Origin: Ignavibacteriales bacterium
GTDB lineage: Bacteria; Bacteroidota; Ignavibacteria; UBA10030
Reading direction: 5' to 3'
Assembly: GCA_026390595.1 (NCBI GenBank)
Contig: JAPLFQ010000022.1
Location: forward strand, 124,001 to 188,000
Length of the DNA stretch: 64,000 bases
A program made the position numbers and the translations under genes. Within the stretch, counting starts at the first letter, position 1, and every line of letters begins with the position of its first letter. Shown piece by piece: positions 43,609-53,054 of this stretch. The notes under the pieces are model-generated. The model was given only the letters and a program-made list of their open reading frames with translations, was not told the origin of the DNA and searched no databases.

Positions 43609-45074
43609 AGTTTCTTCACTCCATCCGTTCCAAGCTTACTCTCTGGTATACTGCGCTCCTTGCGGCAACGCTCGTCGGCTTCGGGGGAATTTCCTACCTC
43701 TTCACTCGTTCGACGCTTTCGAACAACCTCGACCTTTCCCTCCACAGCGAAGTCAAGTGGGTGAACGAGTTCATCGAGCCCCGGGCAAAGAAGGTCCGCC
43801 TCAAGCGGTCTGCGCTCCTGGAGCTCCAGCAGCTGAAAAAGACGACGCCTTTGCCGGCAGAGGTCGGTCAGGACAATACCGATACAACCGGCACCGATGA
43901 AATCTGGAACCAGATCTACCAGCAGACGATCCTCAGTCCGCGGAGGCAGTACATCCAGATCCTTGACCGGAACGGGGACCTTTTGTACCGCTCCCCGAGC
44001 CTCGGCAAACAGAAACTGGACTACACCGAGATTCCGTACGGATGGGTGAACATTGTCACCATCCGCGATGAACAGGCACGCGATCTCCGCCTCGCCATCA
44101 CACAGAACGACTACGTCAAGATCTTTGTTGCTTACCCTCTGGAAGAGCTGAATGAGGCGCTTGACGGGATCTTCATGATTTTCCGTATCCTCGCCCCCAT
44201 TGCGCTGCTCATTTCCGTCATCGGCGGATGGTTTCTGGCGCACCGATCGCTGAAACCCGTCGATGCGATCACACGCACCGCGCAAATGATCAGCGCGCAG
44301 AACCTGAACCAGCGGCTCCCTGCCAAGGGAGTCGATGACGAACTCGGCAGATTGACGGCAACATTCAATGATATGATAGGGCGGCTGCAGGAATCGTTCG
44401 CCGAGATCCAGCGTTTCTCCGGCGACGCATCCCATGAATTGCGCACTCCCCTCACGATCATGCGCGGTGAAATAGAGGTTGCGCTCCGCAAGAAGCGTTT
44501 GCCGGTCCACACGCGCGAGCTGCTTACGAGCATTCACGACGAACTCGTGCGGCTCTCGTCGATCGTCGAAAGCCTCATGACGCTCATCAAATCCGAATCG
44601 GGACGGCTGACGTTTCAGTTCGATGAGGTTTCGCTCGACAGCCTGGTGCGGGAAATCGCGGAAGACACACTCGTTCTCGCTTCTGCCAGGAAGATCAAAG
44701 TCAGCGTGCGCGAGGTGGAATCCGTCACCGTCCGGGGCGATGCGGCGCGTCTTCGACAACTTCTGCTGAACCTGGTCGAGAACGCGGTCAAGTACACGCC
44801 TGACCGCGGTACAGTCACGCTGGCTCTGACAAAAGTGGGAAGCAACGCTTCGATACTTGTCAGCGATACCGGCATCGGAATCCCCAAGAAGGATCTTCCG
44901 AAAGTGTTCGATCGATTCTACCGTGTGAAGGCGGACGGAACCGGCAGCGGTCTCGGTCTCGCAATCGCGAAATGGATCGCGGAAGCGCACCATGGATCAA
45001 TCCAGGTGACCAGCCGCGAGAAGAAAGGGAGCACCTTCACCGTATTGCTGCCGCTTGTGAAGAGCACAACGTAG
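43605..45074 (+). CDS. Sensor histidine kinase of the CusS/CopS type
   Basis: The 489-residue kinase has one membrane helix at about 11-30, a periplasmic sensor of about 150 residues, and a second helix at about 190-210. A HAMP domain ends near residue 262. H277 lies in SHELRTPLTIMRGE. The ATPase domain shows NLVENAVKYTPD, DTGIGIPKKD and GSGLGLAIAKWIAEAHHG. It is coupled by a four-base overlap to the response regulator. The periplasmic domain reads RRQYIQILDRNGDLLYRSPS and carries no obvious metal-binding cluster, so the signal is unknown. Confidence 0.93.
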   Translation: MKFLHSIRSKLTLWYTALLAATLVGFGGISYLFTRSTLSNNLDLSLHSEVKWVNEFIEPRAKKVRLKRSALLELQQLKKTTPLPAEVGQDNTDTTGTDEIWNQIYQQTILSPRRQYIQILDRNGDLLYRSPSLGKQKLDYTEIPYGWVNIVTIRDEQARDLRLAITQNDYVKIFVAYPLEELNEALDGIFMIFRILAPIALLISVIGGWFLAHRSLKPVDAITRTAQMISAQNLNQRLPAKGVDDELGRLTATFNDMIGRLQESFAEIQRFSGDASHELRTPLTIMRGEIEVALRKKRLPVHTRELLTSIHDELVRLSSIVESLMTLIKSESGRLTFQFDEVSLDSLVREIAEDTLVLASARKIKVSVREVESVTVRGDAARLRQLLLNLVENAVKYTPDRGTVTLALTKVGSNASILVSDTGIGIPKKDLPKVFDRFYRVKADGTGSGLGLAIAKWIAEAHHGSIQVTSREKKGSTFTVLLPLVKSTT

Positions 45075-45133
45075 AACGTCTGCAGTGCCGCTCATTCCTG
45101 CTCCGCTATGTCCGTGCCTCCCCATCCGTTACC

Positions 45134-45162
45134 TTGATTTTCGCCCCATTTTTCGCTAAGTA
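45134..45162 (+). promoter_or_regulatory. Possible promoter upstream of lpxH
   Basis: TTGATT (45134-45139) and TAAGTA (45157-45162) are spaced by 17 bases in the 183-base gap before lpxH. The match to the -10 box is moderate. Confidence 0.35.
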
Positions 45163-45257
45163 TTGTGTGCACACCACGCGACGGAACGCTGCGAAAGCAC
45201 AGGATCTTCCGTCGGCCGAACGTCCATTGTAGTCAGAGGCCTCCAGTCTGCGACCGT

Positions 45258-45989
45258 ATGCGAAAATCTTATTTCTTCTCTGACGTCCACCTCGGGGTCG
45301 GTTCAAAAGAAGATGATCGTCGAAAAGAGAGCGCACTGATTCAATTCCTGGAGCAGGTGCGCATCGACGGGGAACAGCTTTTTATCGTCGGCGACCTGTT
45401 TGATTTCTGGTTTGAATATCGGACCGTCGTCCCAAAAGGATATGTCCGCCTCTTTTCCAGGCTTGCCGATCTTTCAGACGCCGGTGTCAAGCTGACCTAC
45501 CTGGCCGGTAATCACGATTTCTGGTTGCGTGATTATTTTGAGGAAGAACTGGGAATGAAGATCGAGCGGGATCCCGTCGAACGCGTGATCCAGGGAAAAC
45601 GATTCTACCTCCACCATGGCGACGGTCTCCTGAAGAACGATACCGGATACAGGATTTTGAAGCGTGTCCTGAGAAACAAGTTGAACATCGCACTTTTTTC
45701 CCTCATCCCGCCCGATCTGGCAGCCAACATCGCACACTGGTCCTCGCACAAAAGCCGCCAGTACACGTCTAAACGTCAGTATGAAGGGGATGACATGGCG
45801 AAGTTCGCCGAACAGAAAATCGCAGATGGATTCGATTTCGTCGTGATGGGACACAACCATATTCCGTGCAGGCGGAACATCGGTTCGGGTGTCTACGTCA
45901 ACCTGGGGGACTGGATCGGCGAGCGGACCTATGCGGTGTTTGACGGTGTTTCGCTCGACCTCAAGAAATGGGAGTCAATCAAGTCCTGA
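45258..45989 (+). CDS. lpxH: UDP-2,3-diacylglucosamine pyrophosphohydrolase LpxH
   Basis: LpxH cleaves UDP-2,3-diacylglucosamine to lipid X in lipid A synthesis, at the inner face of the membrane. The 243-residue protein has the calcineurin-type metal sites in order: YFFSDVHLG, VGDLFDFWFEY, LAGNHDFWLRDYF, LHHGDGLL and VMGHNHIP. The DFWFEY and IGDW-type signature separates it from generic phosphodiesterases. No strong ribosome binding site precedes the ATG at 45258, but the protein begins exactly as the family does. Confidence 0.9.
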   Translation: MRKSYFFSDVHLGVGSKEDDRRKESALIQFLEQVRIDGEQLFIVGDLFDFWFEYRTVVPKGYVRLFSRLADLSDAGVKLTYLAGNHDFWLRDYFEEELGMKIERDPVERVIQGKRFYLHHGDGLLKNDTGYRILKRVLRNKLNIALFSLIPPDLAANIAHWSSHKSRQYTSKRQYEGDDMAKFAEQKIADGFDFVVMGHNHIPCRRNIGSGVYVNLGDWIGERTYAVFDGVSLDLKKWESIKS

Positions 45990-46063
45990 TACCGAAATCC
46001 TAGACAAACACAAATGTCGAAACAGAAGATGAACGGTGTTGTTCGATCCTTTGGATTTTGGAA

Positions 46064-46113
46064 AAGACGCCAAGGCGCAATGCAAGGGAAGAGATAACTA
46101 TTCTTGGTGTCTT
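46064..46113. repeat. Quasi-palindromic AAGACGCCAAG/CTTGGTGTCTT element
   Basis: AAGACGCCAAG (46064-46074) and CTTGGTGTCTT (46103-46113) pair with one G-T position. The flanks GCGCAATGCAAGGG and CTTTGCAGC extend the pattern. It lies in the 181-base gap between lpxH and the PBP1A gene and resembles elements at 20304 and 41590. Confidence 0.6.
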
Positions 46114-46170
46114 TGCAGCTTTACGTGAGACTCTTTTCCCTGCAAATTGTGTTTTTGAGACTGAGAACCG

Positions 46171-48468
46171 ATGACCAAGAGAACCTACAGTTCCGAGGAT
46201 ATGGATCGCTACTTCAACGATACCTCCTACCGCCATTCATTTCTGAATCGGGGCAAAGGGTTTCTGAAGCGCAACTGGAAAATCCTCTCCATCGTCACAG
46301 TAGTCGTTCTCAGCCTCCTGACCTGGTACGGGCGGTACATCCTCCAGGGGCTCCCCTCCCTTGAAGCGATCGAAAATCCCCGGCCTGCGCTGGCATCCAA
46401 AGTCTACGGCGAGGACGGCGCTGTGCTCGATCAGTTTGCAGAGCAGAATCGTACGCGCATTTCCCTCTCAAAGATTCCCCAGGGCCTCATTGACGCACTG
46501 ATCGCGACAGAAGACAAGGACTTCTACACTCACTGGGGTGTCAACCTCCACCGCTTCGCCCGCCAGATGGTAATCAATGTTTTTACCTTCCGGGCCTACG
46601 GCGCAAGCACGTTGACGCAGCAACTTGCGCGTAACCTGTACAAATTGCAGGGAAGGGAAGAATCGCTGTTCGATAAGATCACGAGAAAGATCCGCGAGTT
46701 CATCACGTCTGTTCAGATCGAACGGAACTTCACGAAACAGGAAATTCTCGAGTTGTACCTCAATGATTCCTTCTTTGGGCGCAACGCGTACGGCATCGAA
46801 TCGGCCGCCCAGCGGTACTTCAACAAGTCAGCGTCCGAACTAGCTGCTCCGGAATACACACTCCTCGTCGGCATGTTGCAGGGGCCAAACTACTACGATC
46901 CAATCAAGAACATCGAGCGGGCCCTTCGCCGCCGCAACATTGTCATCAGCGCGATGGTCCACGACGGGCGCATCGATGTGGCACAGGCCGACAAGATCAA
47001 AGCCGACAGCCTGAACTTCAGAACACTTGAAGCTGATTACCGTGTCGGCATCGCACCACACTTCGTGGAATGGATCCGGCAACAGATGATGCAGAAGGCG
47101 GAGGCCTATGGATTCAACCTCGAGCGCGATGGATTGCGCATCTACACCACGCTTGACAGCCGCATGCAACGGTACGCCAACAAGGCGGTCGATGATCATC
47201 TGACCGGATTCCAGGAGAAATTCGACAAATCATGGGACTGGAGTAAGAACACGGAGATCCTCCAAAGCAACGTCGACAAGATGATTCGCGACCTCGACGT
47301 CTACAAGAAAGCCCGGAATGCATCGATTCGCGACAGCATTCTCGCATCGCTGCGGACAAATGTCCCATTCGTTGATTCGGTCAAAAAGGCCGCCCGGCAG
47401 ATCGAAGTTGGCATGGTCGTCCTTGATCCCCACAACGGACATATCAAGTCCATGGTGGGTGGAAGAAACTTCCGCGTCTTCCGGTACGGACTGAACCACG
47501 TGACGCAGATCCATCGCCAACCGGGATCTGCTTTCAAGCCGTTCGTGTACACCGTTGCCATCGATAATGGCTGGCCGGTGTGCTACGAAATCATGAATCA
47601 GCCGGTGACTGTGCCGATGCCTGACGGAACCCGTTGGACGCCGCAGAACTTCGAAGGAAATTTCGGGGGCAAGTACACTCTGCGCGAAGCTCTCAAGCGT
47701 TCTGTGAACCTTGTCGCTGTCCGCCTGATGCTTGAGATGCAGCCCACACAAGTCGTCGACTATGCACATCGGATGGGAATCAAATCGAACGTACCCCCCT
47801 ATGCATCGATCGCGCTGGGGACCGCTGAAGTTTCTCCGTTGGAGCTTACGTCAGCATATGGAGTGTTCCCGAACGAGGGGGTGCTTGTTGACCCGATCGC
47901 CATCCTGAGGATCGAAGACAAAGATGGGAATGTGATCGAAGAAAACGTGCCTGAGAAAAAGGAAGTCCTGAGCAAAGAAACAGCGTTTCTGATGACGAAC
48001 CTGATGGAAGGGGGCGTGAACGACGAAGGGGGTACGGGGCGTGTAATCCGGACGTTTTTCTCCCAGCCCGCAGCAGGCAAGACCGGCACCACAAACGATT
48101 ATGGGGATGCGTGGTTTGAAGGGTTCACCCCCCACCTGGCGGCAGGAGTCTGGGTCGGGTTCGATGACAACAGGATTAAGTTTGGAAGTTCCGACGGCCA
48201 GGGCGGGCGTGCAGCCGCTCCCATATTCGGCCGGTTCATGCGGGACGCCTACGAAGACCCGGACATCGGTTTGGGATTTGACTACTTCCATCAACCCGAC
48301 GGAATCATCACCGACACTATTTGCGTTCTGACAAAAAAGAGGGCGCGCTCTTTCTGTCCGGAAGATACCACGGAGATCTTCAATTCGAAGTACCCCATCG
48401 CTCCGTGCGACGTGCACACGAGCGCCCACTGGCGGGAAGAGAAAAGCGGAAACAAGATAAACTGGTAG
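46171..48468 (+). CDS. mrcA: Penicillin-binding protein 1A (bifunctional transglycosylase/transpeptidase)
   Basis: The 765-residue class A PBP polymerises and cross-links peptidoglycan. A membrane anchor lies at residues 42-60. The GT51 domain has ATEDKDFYTHWG with the catalytic Glu, GASTLTQQLARNLY and FFGRNAYGIESAAQRYF. The transpeptidase domain has Ser453 in GSAFKPF, SVN in KRSVNLVAVR and KTG at K637 (AAGKTGTTNDYGDAW). The order and length agree with PBP1A. The gene stands alone between repeat-bearing spacers. Confidence 0.95.
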   Translation: MTKRTYSSEDMDRYFNDTSYRHSFLNRGKGFLKRNWKILSIVTVVVLSLLTWYGRYILQGLPSLEAIENPRPALASKVYGEDGAVLDQFAEQNRTRISLSKIPQGLIDALIATEDKDFYTHWGVNLHRFARQMVINVFTFRAYGASTLTQQLARNLYKLQGREESLFDKITRKIREFITSVQIERNFTKQEILELYLNDSFFGRNAYGIESAAQRYFNKSASELAAPEYTLLVGMLQGPNYYDPIKNIERALRRRNIVISAMVHDGRIDVAQADKIKADSLNFRTLEADYRVGIAPHFVEWIRQQMMQKAEAYGFNLERDGLRIYTTLDSRMQRYANKAVDDHLTGFQEKFDKSWDWSKNTEILQSNVDKMIRDLDVYKKARNASIRDSILASLRTNVPFVDSVKKAARQIEVGMVVLDPHNGHIKSMVGGRNFRVFRYGLNHVTQIHRQPGSAFKPFVYTVAIDNGWPVCYEIMNQPVTVPMPDGTRWTPQNFEGNFGGKYTLREALKRSVNLVAVRLMLEMQPTQVVDYAHRMGIKSNVPPYASIALGTAEVSPLELTSAYGVFPNEGVLVDPIAILRIEDKDGNVIEENVPEKKEVLSKETAFLMTNLMEGGVNDEGGTGRVIRTFFSQPAAGKTGTTNDYGDAWFEGFTPHLAAGVWVGFDDNRIKFGSSDGQGGRAAAPIFGRFMRDAYEDPDIGLGFDYFHQPDGIITDTICVLTKKRARSFCPEDTTEIFNSKYPIAPCDVHTSAHWREEKSGNKINW

Positions 48469-48683
48469 GTAGCCGTAAACAGCAAACTGTGAACGGTGAA
48501 CAGTTGATCGTGTATTCGTCTGTGCGCTGTTATCTGCTTTCTGCAATCTTCTAACTGCTTGCTGCGTTTCGTCGCCCCAAACTCTCCGCAGCTCCGATTC
48601 TCCAAATCTCCATTACTCCATTACTTCACTACTTAATACCTACTACTTGCTACTTTGTACTTGATACTTCTCTCCTCCACTCC
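48469..48683. repeat. Low-complexity phrase repeat (GTGAACAGTT, CTCCAAATCTCC, TACTTGCTACTT)
   Basis: The spacer between two converging genes changes through three kinds of near-repetitive text. First come AACAGCAAACTGTGAACGGTGAACAG words, then TCTCCGCAG, CGATTCTCCAAATCTCC and ATTACTCCATTACTTCAC. Last are CTACTACTTGCTACTTTG and TACTTGATACTT. No perfect long repeat, hairpin with T-run or gene is visible. Confidence 0.55.
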
Positions 48684-50474
48684 CTACTTCACCAATTGCA
48701 TCTTCCTGCTCTCCACGTTCTCACCGGCAACGATTCTGTAGATGTAGAGCCCCGAGGCGAGCCCGGATCCGTCGAACTGAATGCTGTGCGTGCCGGCACG
48801 CAGAACCCCCTCTGTGAGAATCCGGATTTCACGACCGAGAACATCGTAGACCCTGAGCGAGATACTCTGCTCCGATGGCAGCTGGAAGCTGATAACAGTG
48901 ACGGGATTGAAAGGATTGGGATAGTTCTGGTGCAACGAGAATCCGAAAGCGACGGCTGGATGGTCTTGCACACCAACGACGCCGCCCGAATTGAGTCCCA
49001 TGATATTACTCAGCCGGCTCTCGTTTTGCATATGATCCAACGCCGTAACCCCGTAGTAGTAGGTTACCCCTGCCGCCGGCAAAGACGTTTCCGAAAAGCT
49101 CGTCGTGGTTTGAATGGAGGCAATAGTGCGCGGATCATCGACGAGGATCGGAAGTGATGGAGAGCGATACACAACATATTGTTCAGCAGCCCCTCCGTCA
49201 ATCGCCGCCGGCGGGGCAGACCACGTGACAGTTGCGGAGGACGCAAGTTTCGTCACCACCAATGCTGAAGGAGTGGCTGGTGGAATTGTGTCCTTCCACG
49301 ACATGATCGGCCTGAGCGCCGGATACCTGTACAAATCATTGCGCATGGAATCCACCAAACCCTTGGGATTATCGGTGACGCCCAACCTCGCTCTGAAGAA
49401 AATGCTCCCCTGCGCATAGGAATTTGTGCGGTTCAATCGGATCTGATTTGGAATCTCAGATGCTCCCCAATTGCTGCCGTCGACGATTCGATAGGAAGCT
49501 TGGCCGACATACAGGTGACGGCCGTTCCTCTGCGATGACCACCATGGCATCAGTTTGCCGTAGTCCTGGTTTCCGCCGAAGGGCCAGTACAATTGCGGTG
49601 CGATGTAGTCGATGTATTTTCCCTGAAGCCACGCAACCGCATCACAGAATATCGCGCTGTAGTTATCTGAGCCGATGATCCCGGAAGGGACGCCGTTCTT
49701 CCAAATTCCCCTTGGACTGATACCCCACTTCACGTTCGGTTTGATTGCCTGGATACTATCATTGATCTGTTTGAGCAGCGAGTTGACGTTGTCCCTTCTC
49801 CAATCACCGATGTTCGCAAAGCCTCTCGATTCTGTTCGAAAGGCCGCAGTGTCCTGCATCGTCACGCCGTCCTGATAAAAATAATCGTCCATATGCGCCC
49901 CCTCGATGTCGTACCGTCGGACAACATCAGAGATGACACTGGCGACGTAGTCGCGGACAGCCTTCATGCCCGGATTCAGGAAGCGGTACGTCCCCATCTG
50001 GATAACCCAATCGGGATGCAGCACTGTGACGTGCCTGGGATCAAGCGGGTAGTTGCCGGCAGCTCGCTCGGCTCTGTACGGATTGAACCAGGCATGGAGT
50101 TCCATGCCGCGCTTGTGTGCTTCGTCGAGGGCGAACTGAAGGGGGTCAAACGGTGAGGTCGGGGCCCTCCCCTGTCGTCCGGTAAGCCAGTAAGACCACG
50201 GCTCAAGCAAGGAAGGATAGAATGCGTCGCATTCTGGTCGGATTTGAAAAACGACGGCATTGATTCCGGCCGATTTCAGTCCGTCGAGGATTACAACCAG
50301 CTGAGCGCGTTGAGTATTTGGGTCAGCGGTGTTTGACGTGGGCCAATCCAGATTCACAACAGTTGCTATCCAGGCTGCCCTGAATTCGCGCTTCGGTGGG
50401 ATCTGAGATTCGGCGATGGTGGACAAACAACTCAGCAGCACAACTACACGGATGAAAGGGACAACAATTCTCAT
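48684..50474 (-). CDS. Secreted GHL10-family glycoside hydrolase-like protein with type IX sorting domain (shorter paralogue)
   Basis: The 596-residue protein has a signal peptide (about 1-23), then a GHL10/YngK-like TIM barrel. REFRAAWIATVVNLDWP, NAVVFQIRPECDAFYPS, EAHKRGMELHAWFNPYR, RRYDIEGAHMDDYFYQDG and YIDYIAPQLYWPFGG mark it. One fibronectin-like module follows at about 410-500. The C-terminal type IX sorting domain has QNYPNPFNPVTVISFQLP and ends KMQLVK. It is probably secreted and attached to the cell surface. The start at 50474 follows GGAGAG. The neighbouring gene at 50646 is a longer paralogue, so these are a tandem duplication. Confidence 0.9.
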   Translation of the reverse strand: MRIVVPFIRVVVLLSCLSTIAESQIPPKREFRAAWIATVVNLDWPTSNTADPNTQRAQLVVILDGLKSAGINAVVFQIRPECDAFYPSLLEPWSYWLTGRQGRAPTSPFDPLQFALDEAHKRGMELHAWFNPYRAERAAGNYPLDPRHVTVLHPDWVIQMGTYRFLNPGMKAVRDYVASVISDVVRRYDIEGAHMDDYFYQDGVTMQDTAAFRTESRGFANIGDWRRDNVNSLLKQINDSIQAIKPNVKWGISPRGIWKNGVPSGIIGSDNYSAIFCDAVAWLQGKYIDYIAPQLYWPFGGNQDYGKLMPWWSSQRNGRHLYVGQASYRIVDGSNWGASEIPNQIRLNRTNSYAQGSIFFRARLGVTDNPKGLVDSMRNDLYRYPALRPIMSWKDTIPPATPSALVVTKLASSATVTWSAPPAAIDGGAAEQYVVYRSPSLPILVDDPRTIASIQTTTSFSETSLPAAGVTYYYGVTALDHMQNESRLSNIMGLNSGGVVGVQDHPAVAFGFSLHQNYPNPFNPVTVISFQLPSEQSISLRVYDVLGREIRILTEGVLRAGTHSIQFDGSGLASGLYIYRIVAGENVESRKMQLVK

Positions 50475-50645
50475 TCTGCTCTCCATGACACGCCGGGCGG
50501 GATCGACACCCTTGCTGCAATATTCGGGGATCGCTTCCGCCATGCAAACTTCTTTCTATAGAAATAAAAGCGAAGCCTGCCTACTTACATCTGAGTGCTT
50601 CCCATTCAAGCACTCCCATACTCCCATACTCATCTACTCCACTCC

Positions 50646-53015
50646 TTACTTCACCAGCTGCATTTTCCTCGTCTCCACGAACCCGGGTGCTGCCAATCGA
50701 TAGAAGTATATTCCGCTCGACAAATTATGCCCATCGAATTGAGCGGCGTAGTAGCCCGGTGCGAGGAAACCGTCGAGAAGCACAGAAAGTTCGCGGCCCA
50801 GCAGATCATACACGCGGAGAGACACCGGGCCCGACTGCGGAACAGCAAACCGAATTGTCGTCGAGGGATTGAAAGGATTCGGATAGTTCTGGCTCAAATC
50901 GAACACGTTCGGCATCGATCCGCCATGCTCCACAAGCGTGATTTCCTGGCCGGTCTGGAACCTTGCTTCTGTGGACCAGTCGCTTGCTCCATAGGCATTC
51001 GACGCAGAGACGATCCAGGAATAATTCGTGCCCGCGGTCAGAATCGCCGAGCTCAGGAATGTCGTGTCGATGGTCGTCTGATCTATGACAAGGACATTTG
51101 GTGTATGGGTAACCTCGGTCACCCGAATTCGAAATGAAGTGGCAGATCCTTTCCGCCATACGAAAGTTGGAGTCCGAGAGACATTCCGCAGGCCGGAAGG
51201 AGGTGACACCAACGTGGGAGCTATCGGCCAACCCGTCCTGAAGCTCCAGGGACTGGAATACACTCCTGAGCCCCCCTGGTTGCCCCCCAGAACTCGCCAG
51301 TAATAAGTGGTCTGCGCAACAAGCCCGCCGATGGAGGCAGAGGTGTCTGCCGTGTTGACCGTCGAGATCAGGGACGATGGATTGAAGTCTCCGCTCAACG
51401 CCACCTGGAGTCTGTAGAAGAGTGAGGTCGCGTCACGGCGCCAAGTCACATTTCCACCCTTCGCGTAGTTTGGCTCAAGGTTGTTCGGTGCCAGAAGCAT
51501 GGGAGTTGCCACAGTCGCTGCAATCGGAACAACATTACTGAGCGTACTTTCGTTGTTGTTCTTGTCGAGCGCTGAAACCGCGAAATAATACTGTTGATTG
51601 ACGCTATCAAGGCGTGCTGATGGAACGACGGTCGGCTGACCCGTGAGTGCAAGCAAGTTCGACGACACATCGAGATCGGCAGGTTGATAGGTCGGCTTCA
51701 TGAACCGGTACAACAAATATCGTCGTGCAGTATCGCCGTCGGCAGCCGCAAACGGCGGGACCCATGTTAGTGCGTAGAGTCCGGTAACGGGATTGAATGT
51801 CGCTTTGATATTTGTCGGTGCTTTGGGCGCGATCGTGTCTTTCCAGGGCATCACCGGGATGGCGGCCGCTGACGCGTAGTATTTGAATTTCAGGGAATCT
51901 AACAGCGATCCGGAGATGCCGCGCGCTGAAAACACGACGGTTCCCTGGGCATTGGTAACACGATTGAACGCGATCTGCAGTCCCATCTGAGCGGTACCCA
52001 CGGAAGTGATGATTCCCGGGTAAAGATGCCGTCCATTTGTCTGCGACAACCACCATGGCTCAAGTTTCGCGTAGTCCTGTCCGCCACCGAAGGCCCAGTA
52101 GAGCTGCGGTGTGATGTAATCGATATATTTTCCACTCAACCATGCGACCGCATCGCAGTACAATGCGTCGAAGCCGCTCGTCCCTGATGTCCCGGCGGGA
52201 ATACCATTCTTCCAGATTCCAAACGGACTCATTCCCACTTTGACAACCGGCTTGATCACCTGGACGCTGTCATACATTTGTTTGATAAGGAGATTCACAT
52301 TGTTCCGGCGCCATGGGGCAAGGCTGTCGGGATACTTGAAACCGTTCGGGTTCAGGCGAAAAGTCTCCAGATCCTCATTGGTGAACCCATGTTCGGCGTA
52401 TGGATAGAAATAGTCGTCCATATGCACGCCGTCAATATCATACCGCCGCACGACGTCAGAGATCACTTTGGCAACGTGGTTCCGCACCTGGGGAAGTCCT
52501 GGATTCAGAAACGTATAGCCGTCGGCGGGACAGACAATGCCCCAATCCTTATGCTCGACAACGACATTGTTTGCGGCGAGCTGAGAGGGTGAATTGCTTC
52601 CGAGCTTCACCCTATAGGGATTAAACCATGCATGAATTTCCATTCCGCGCTTGTGTGCTTCCTCTGCAGCAAAAACCAGCGGATCATAGTAATCGTTGCT
52701 GGGGGCCAGTCCTTGAACGCCCGTAAGCCACGAAGACCATGGCTCGTACGGCGATGCATAGAATGCGTCACAGGCAGGGCGGATCTGGAAAATGACCGCG
52801 TTGACCCCTGCGGCAGCAAGCCTGTCGAGGAGGGTTGTAAGTTGGGCCCGCTGGACCGCTGAACTGATTCCGGGGCCGGACGGCCAGTCAATGTTCGTCA
52901 CAGTCGCAACCCACGCTCCGCGAAATTCGCGTTTCGGCGCAGTTTGCGCTTCCATGGTGGATAGAGCAGTTGTGAACAGAAACGCGAACAGGAACACCTT
53001 GTGCCAAGATTTCAT
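50646..53015 (-). CDS. Secreted GHL10-family glycoside hydrolase-like protein with type IX sorting domain (longer paralogue)
   Basis: The 789-residue protein repeats the architecture of its neighbour: signal peptide (1-23), and a barrel with REFRGAWVATVTNIDWP, NAVIFQIRPACDAFYAS, EAHKRGMEIHAWFNPYR and RRYDIDGVHMDDYFYPY. YIDYITPQLYWAFGG is also present. It then has an extra region of about 190 residues with two further beta-sandwich modules: LLAPNNLEPNYAKGGNVTW, and SPPSGLRNVSRTPTFVWRKG. The type IX sorting domain is QNYPNPFNPSTTIRFAVP and ends KMQLVK. A polysaccharide substrate is likely but unknown. Confidence 0.9.
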   Translation of the reverse strand: MKSWHKVFLFAFLFTTALSTMEAQTAPKREFRGAWVATVTNIDWPSGPGISSAVQRAQLTTLLDRLAAAGVNAVIFQIRPACDAFYASPYEPWSSWLTGVQGLAPSNDYYDPLVFAAEEAHKRGMEIHAWFNPYRVKLGSNSPSQLAANNVVVEHKDWGIVCPADGYTFLNPGLPQVRNHVAKVISDVVRRYDIDGVHMDDYFYPYAEHGFTNEDLETFRLNPNGFKYPDSLAPWRRNNVNLLIKQMYDSVQVIKPVVKVGMSPFGIWKNGIPAGTSGTSGFDALYCDAVAWLSGKYIDYITPQLYWAFGGGQDYAKLEPWWLSQTNGRHLYPGIITSVGTAQMGLQIAFNRVTNAQGTVVFSARGISGSLLDSLKFKYYASAAAIPVMPWKDTIAPKAPTNIKATFNPVTGLYALTWVPPFAAADGDTARRYLLYRFMKPTYQPADLDVSSNLLALTGQPTVVPSARLDSVNQQYYFAVSALDKNNNESTLSNVVPIAATVATPMLLAPNNLEPNYAKGGNVTWRRDATSLFYRLQVALSGDFNPSSLISTVNTADTSASIGGLVAQTTYYWRVLGGNQGGSGVYSSPWSFRTGWPIAPTLVSPPSGLRNVSRTPTFVWRKGSATSFRIRVTEVTHTPNVLVIDQTTIDTTFLSSAILTAGTNYSWIVSASNAYGASDWSTEARFQTGQEITLVEHGGSMPNVFDLSQNYPNPFNPSTTIRFAVPQSGPVSLRVYDLLGRELSVLLDGFLAPGYYAAQFDGHNLSSGIYFYRLAAPGFVETRKMQLVK

Positions 53016-53054
53016 GCAAATCTCCTATCGTAGCGGTGTGTGCCGGAGAGTTTA

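Noticed and set aside
43566-44993. 475-codon open frame antisense to the sensor kinase
   Set aside because: The plus-strand frame encodes complete kinase motifs. The antisense product has no family features.
46000-46236. 78-codon minus-strand frame reading SRKAAKTPR
   Set aside because: It is a translation of the quasi-palindromic intergenic element at 46064-46113 and runs into the PBP1A gene.
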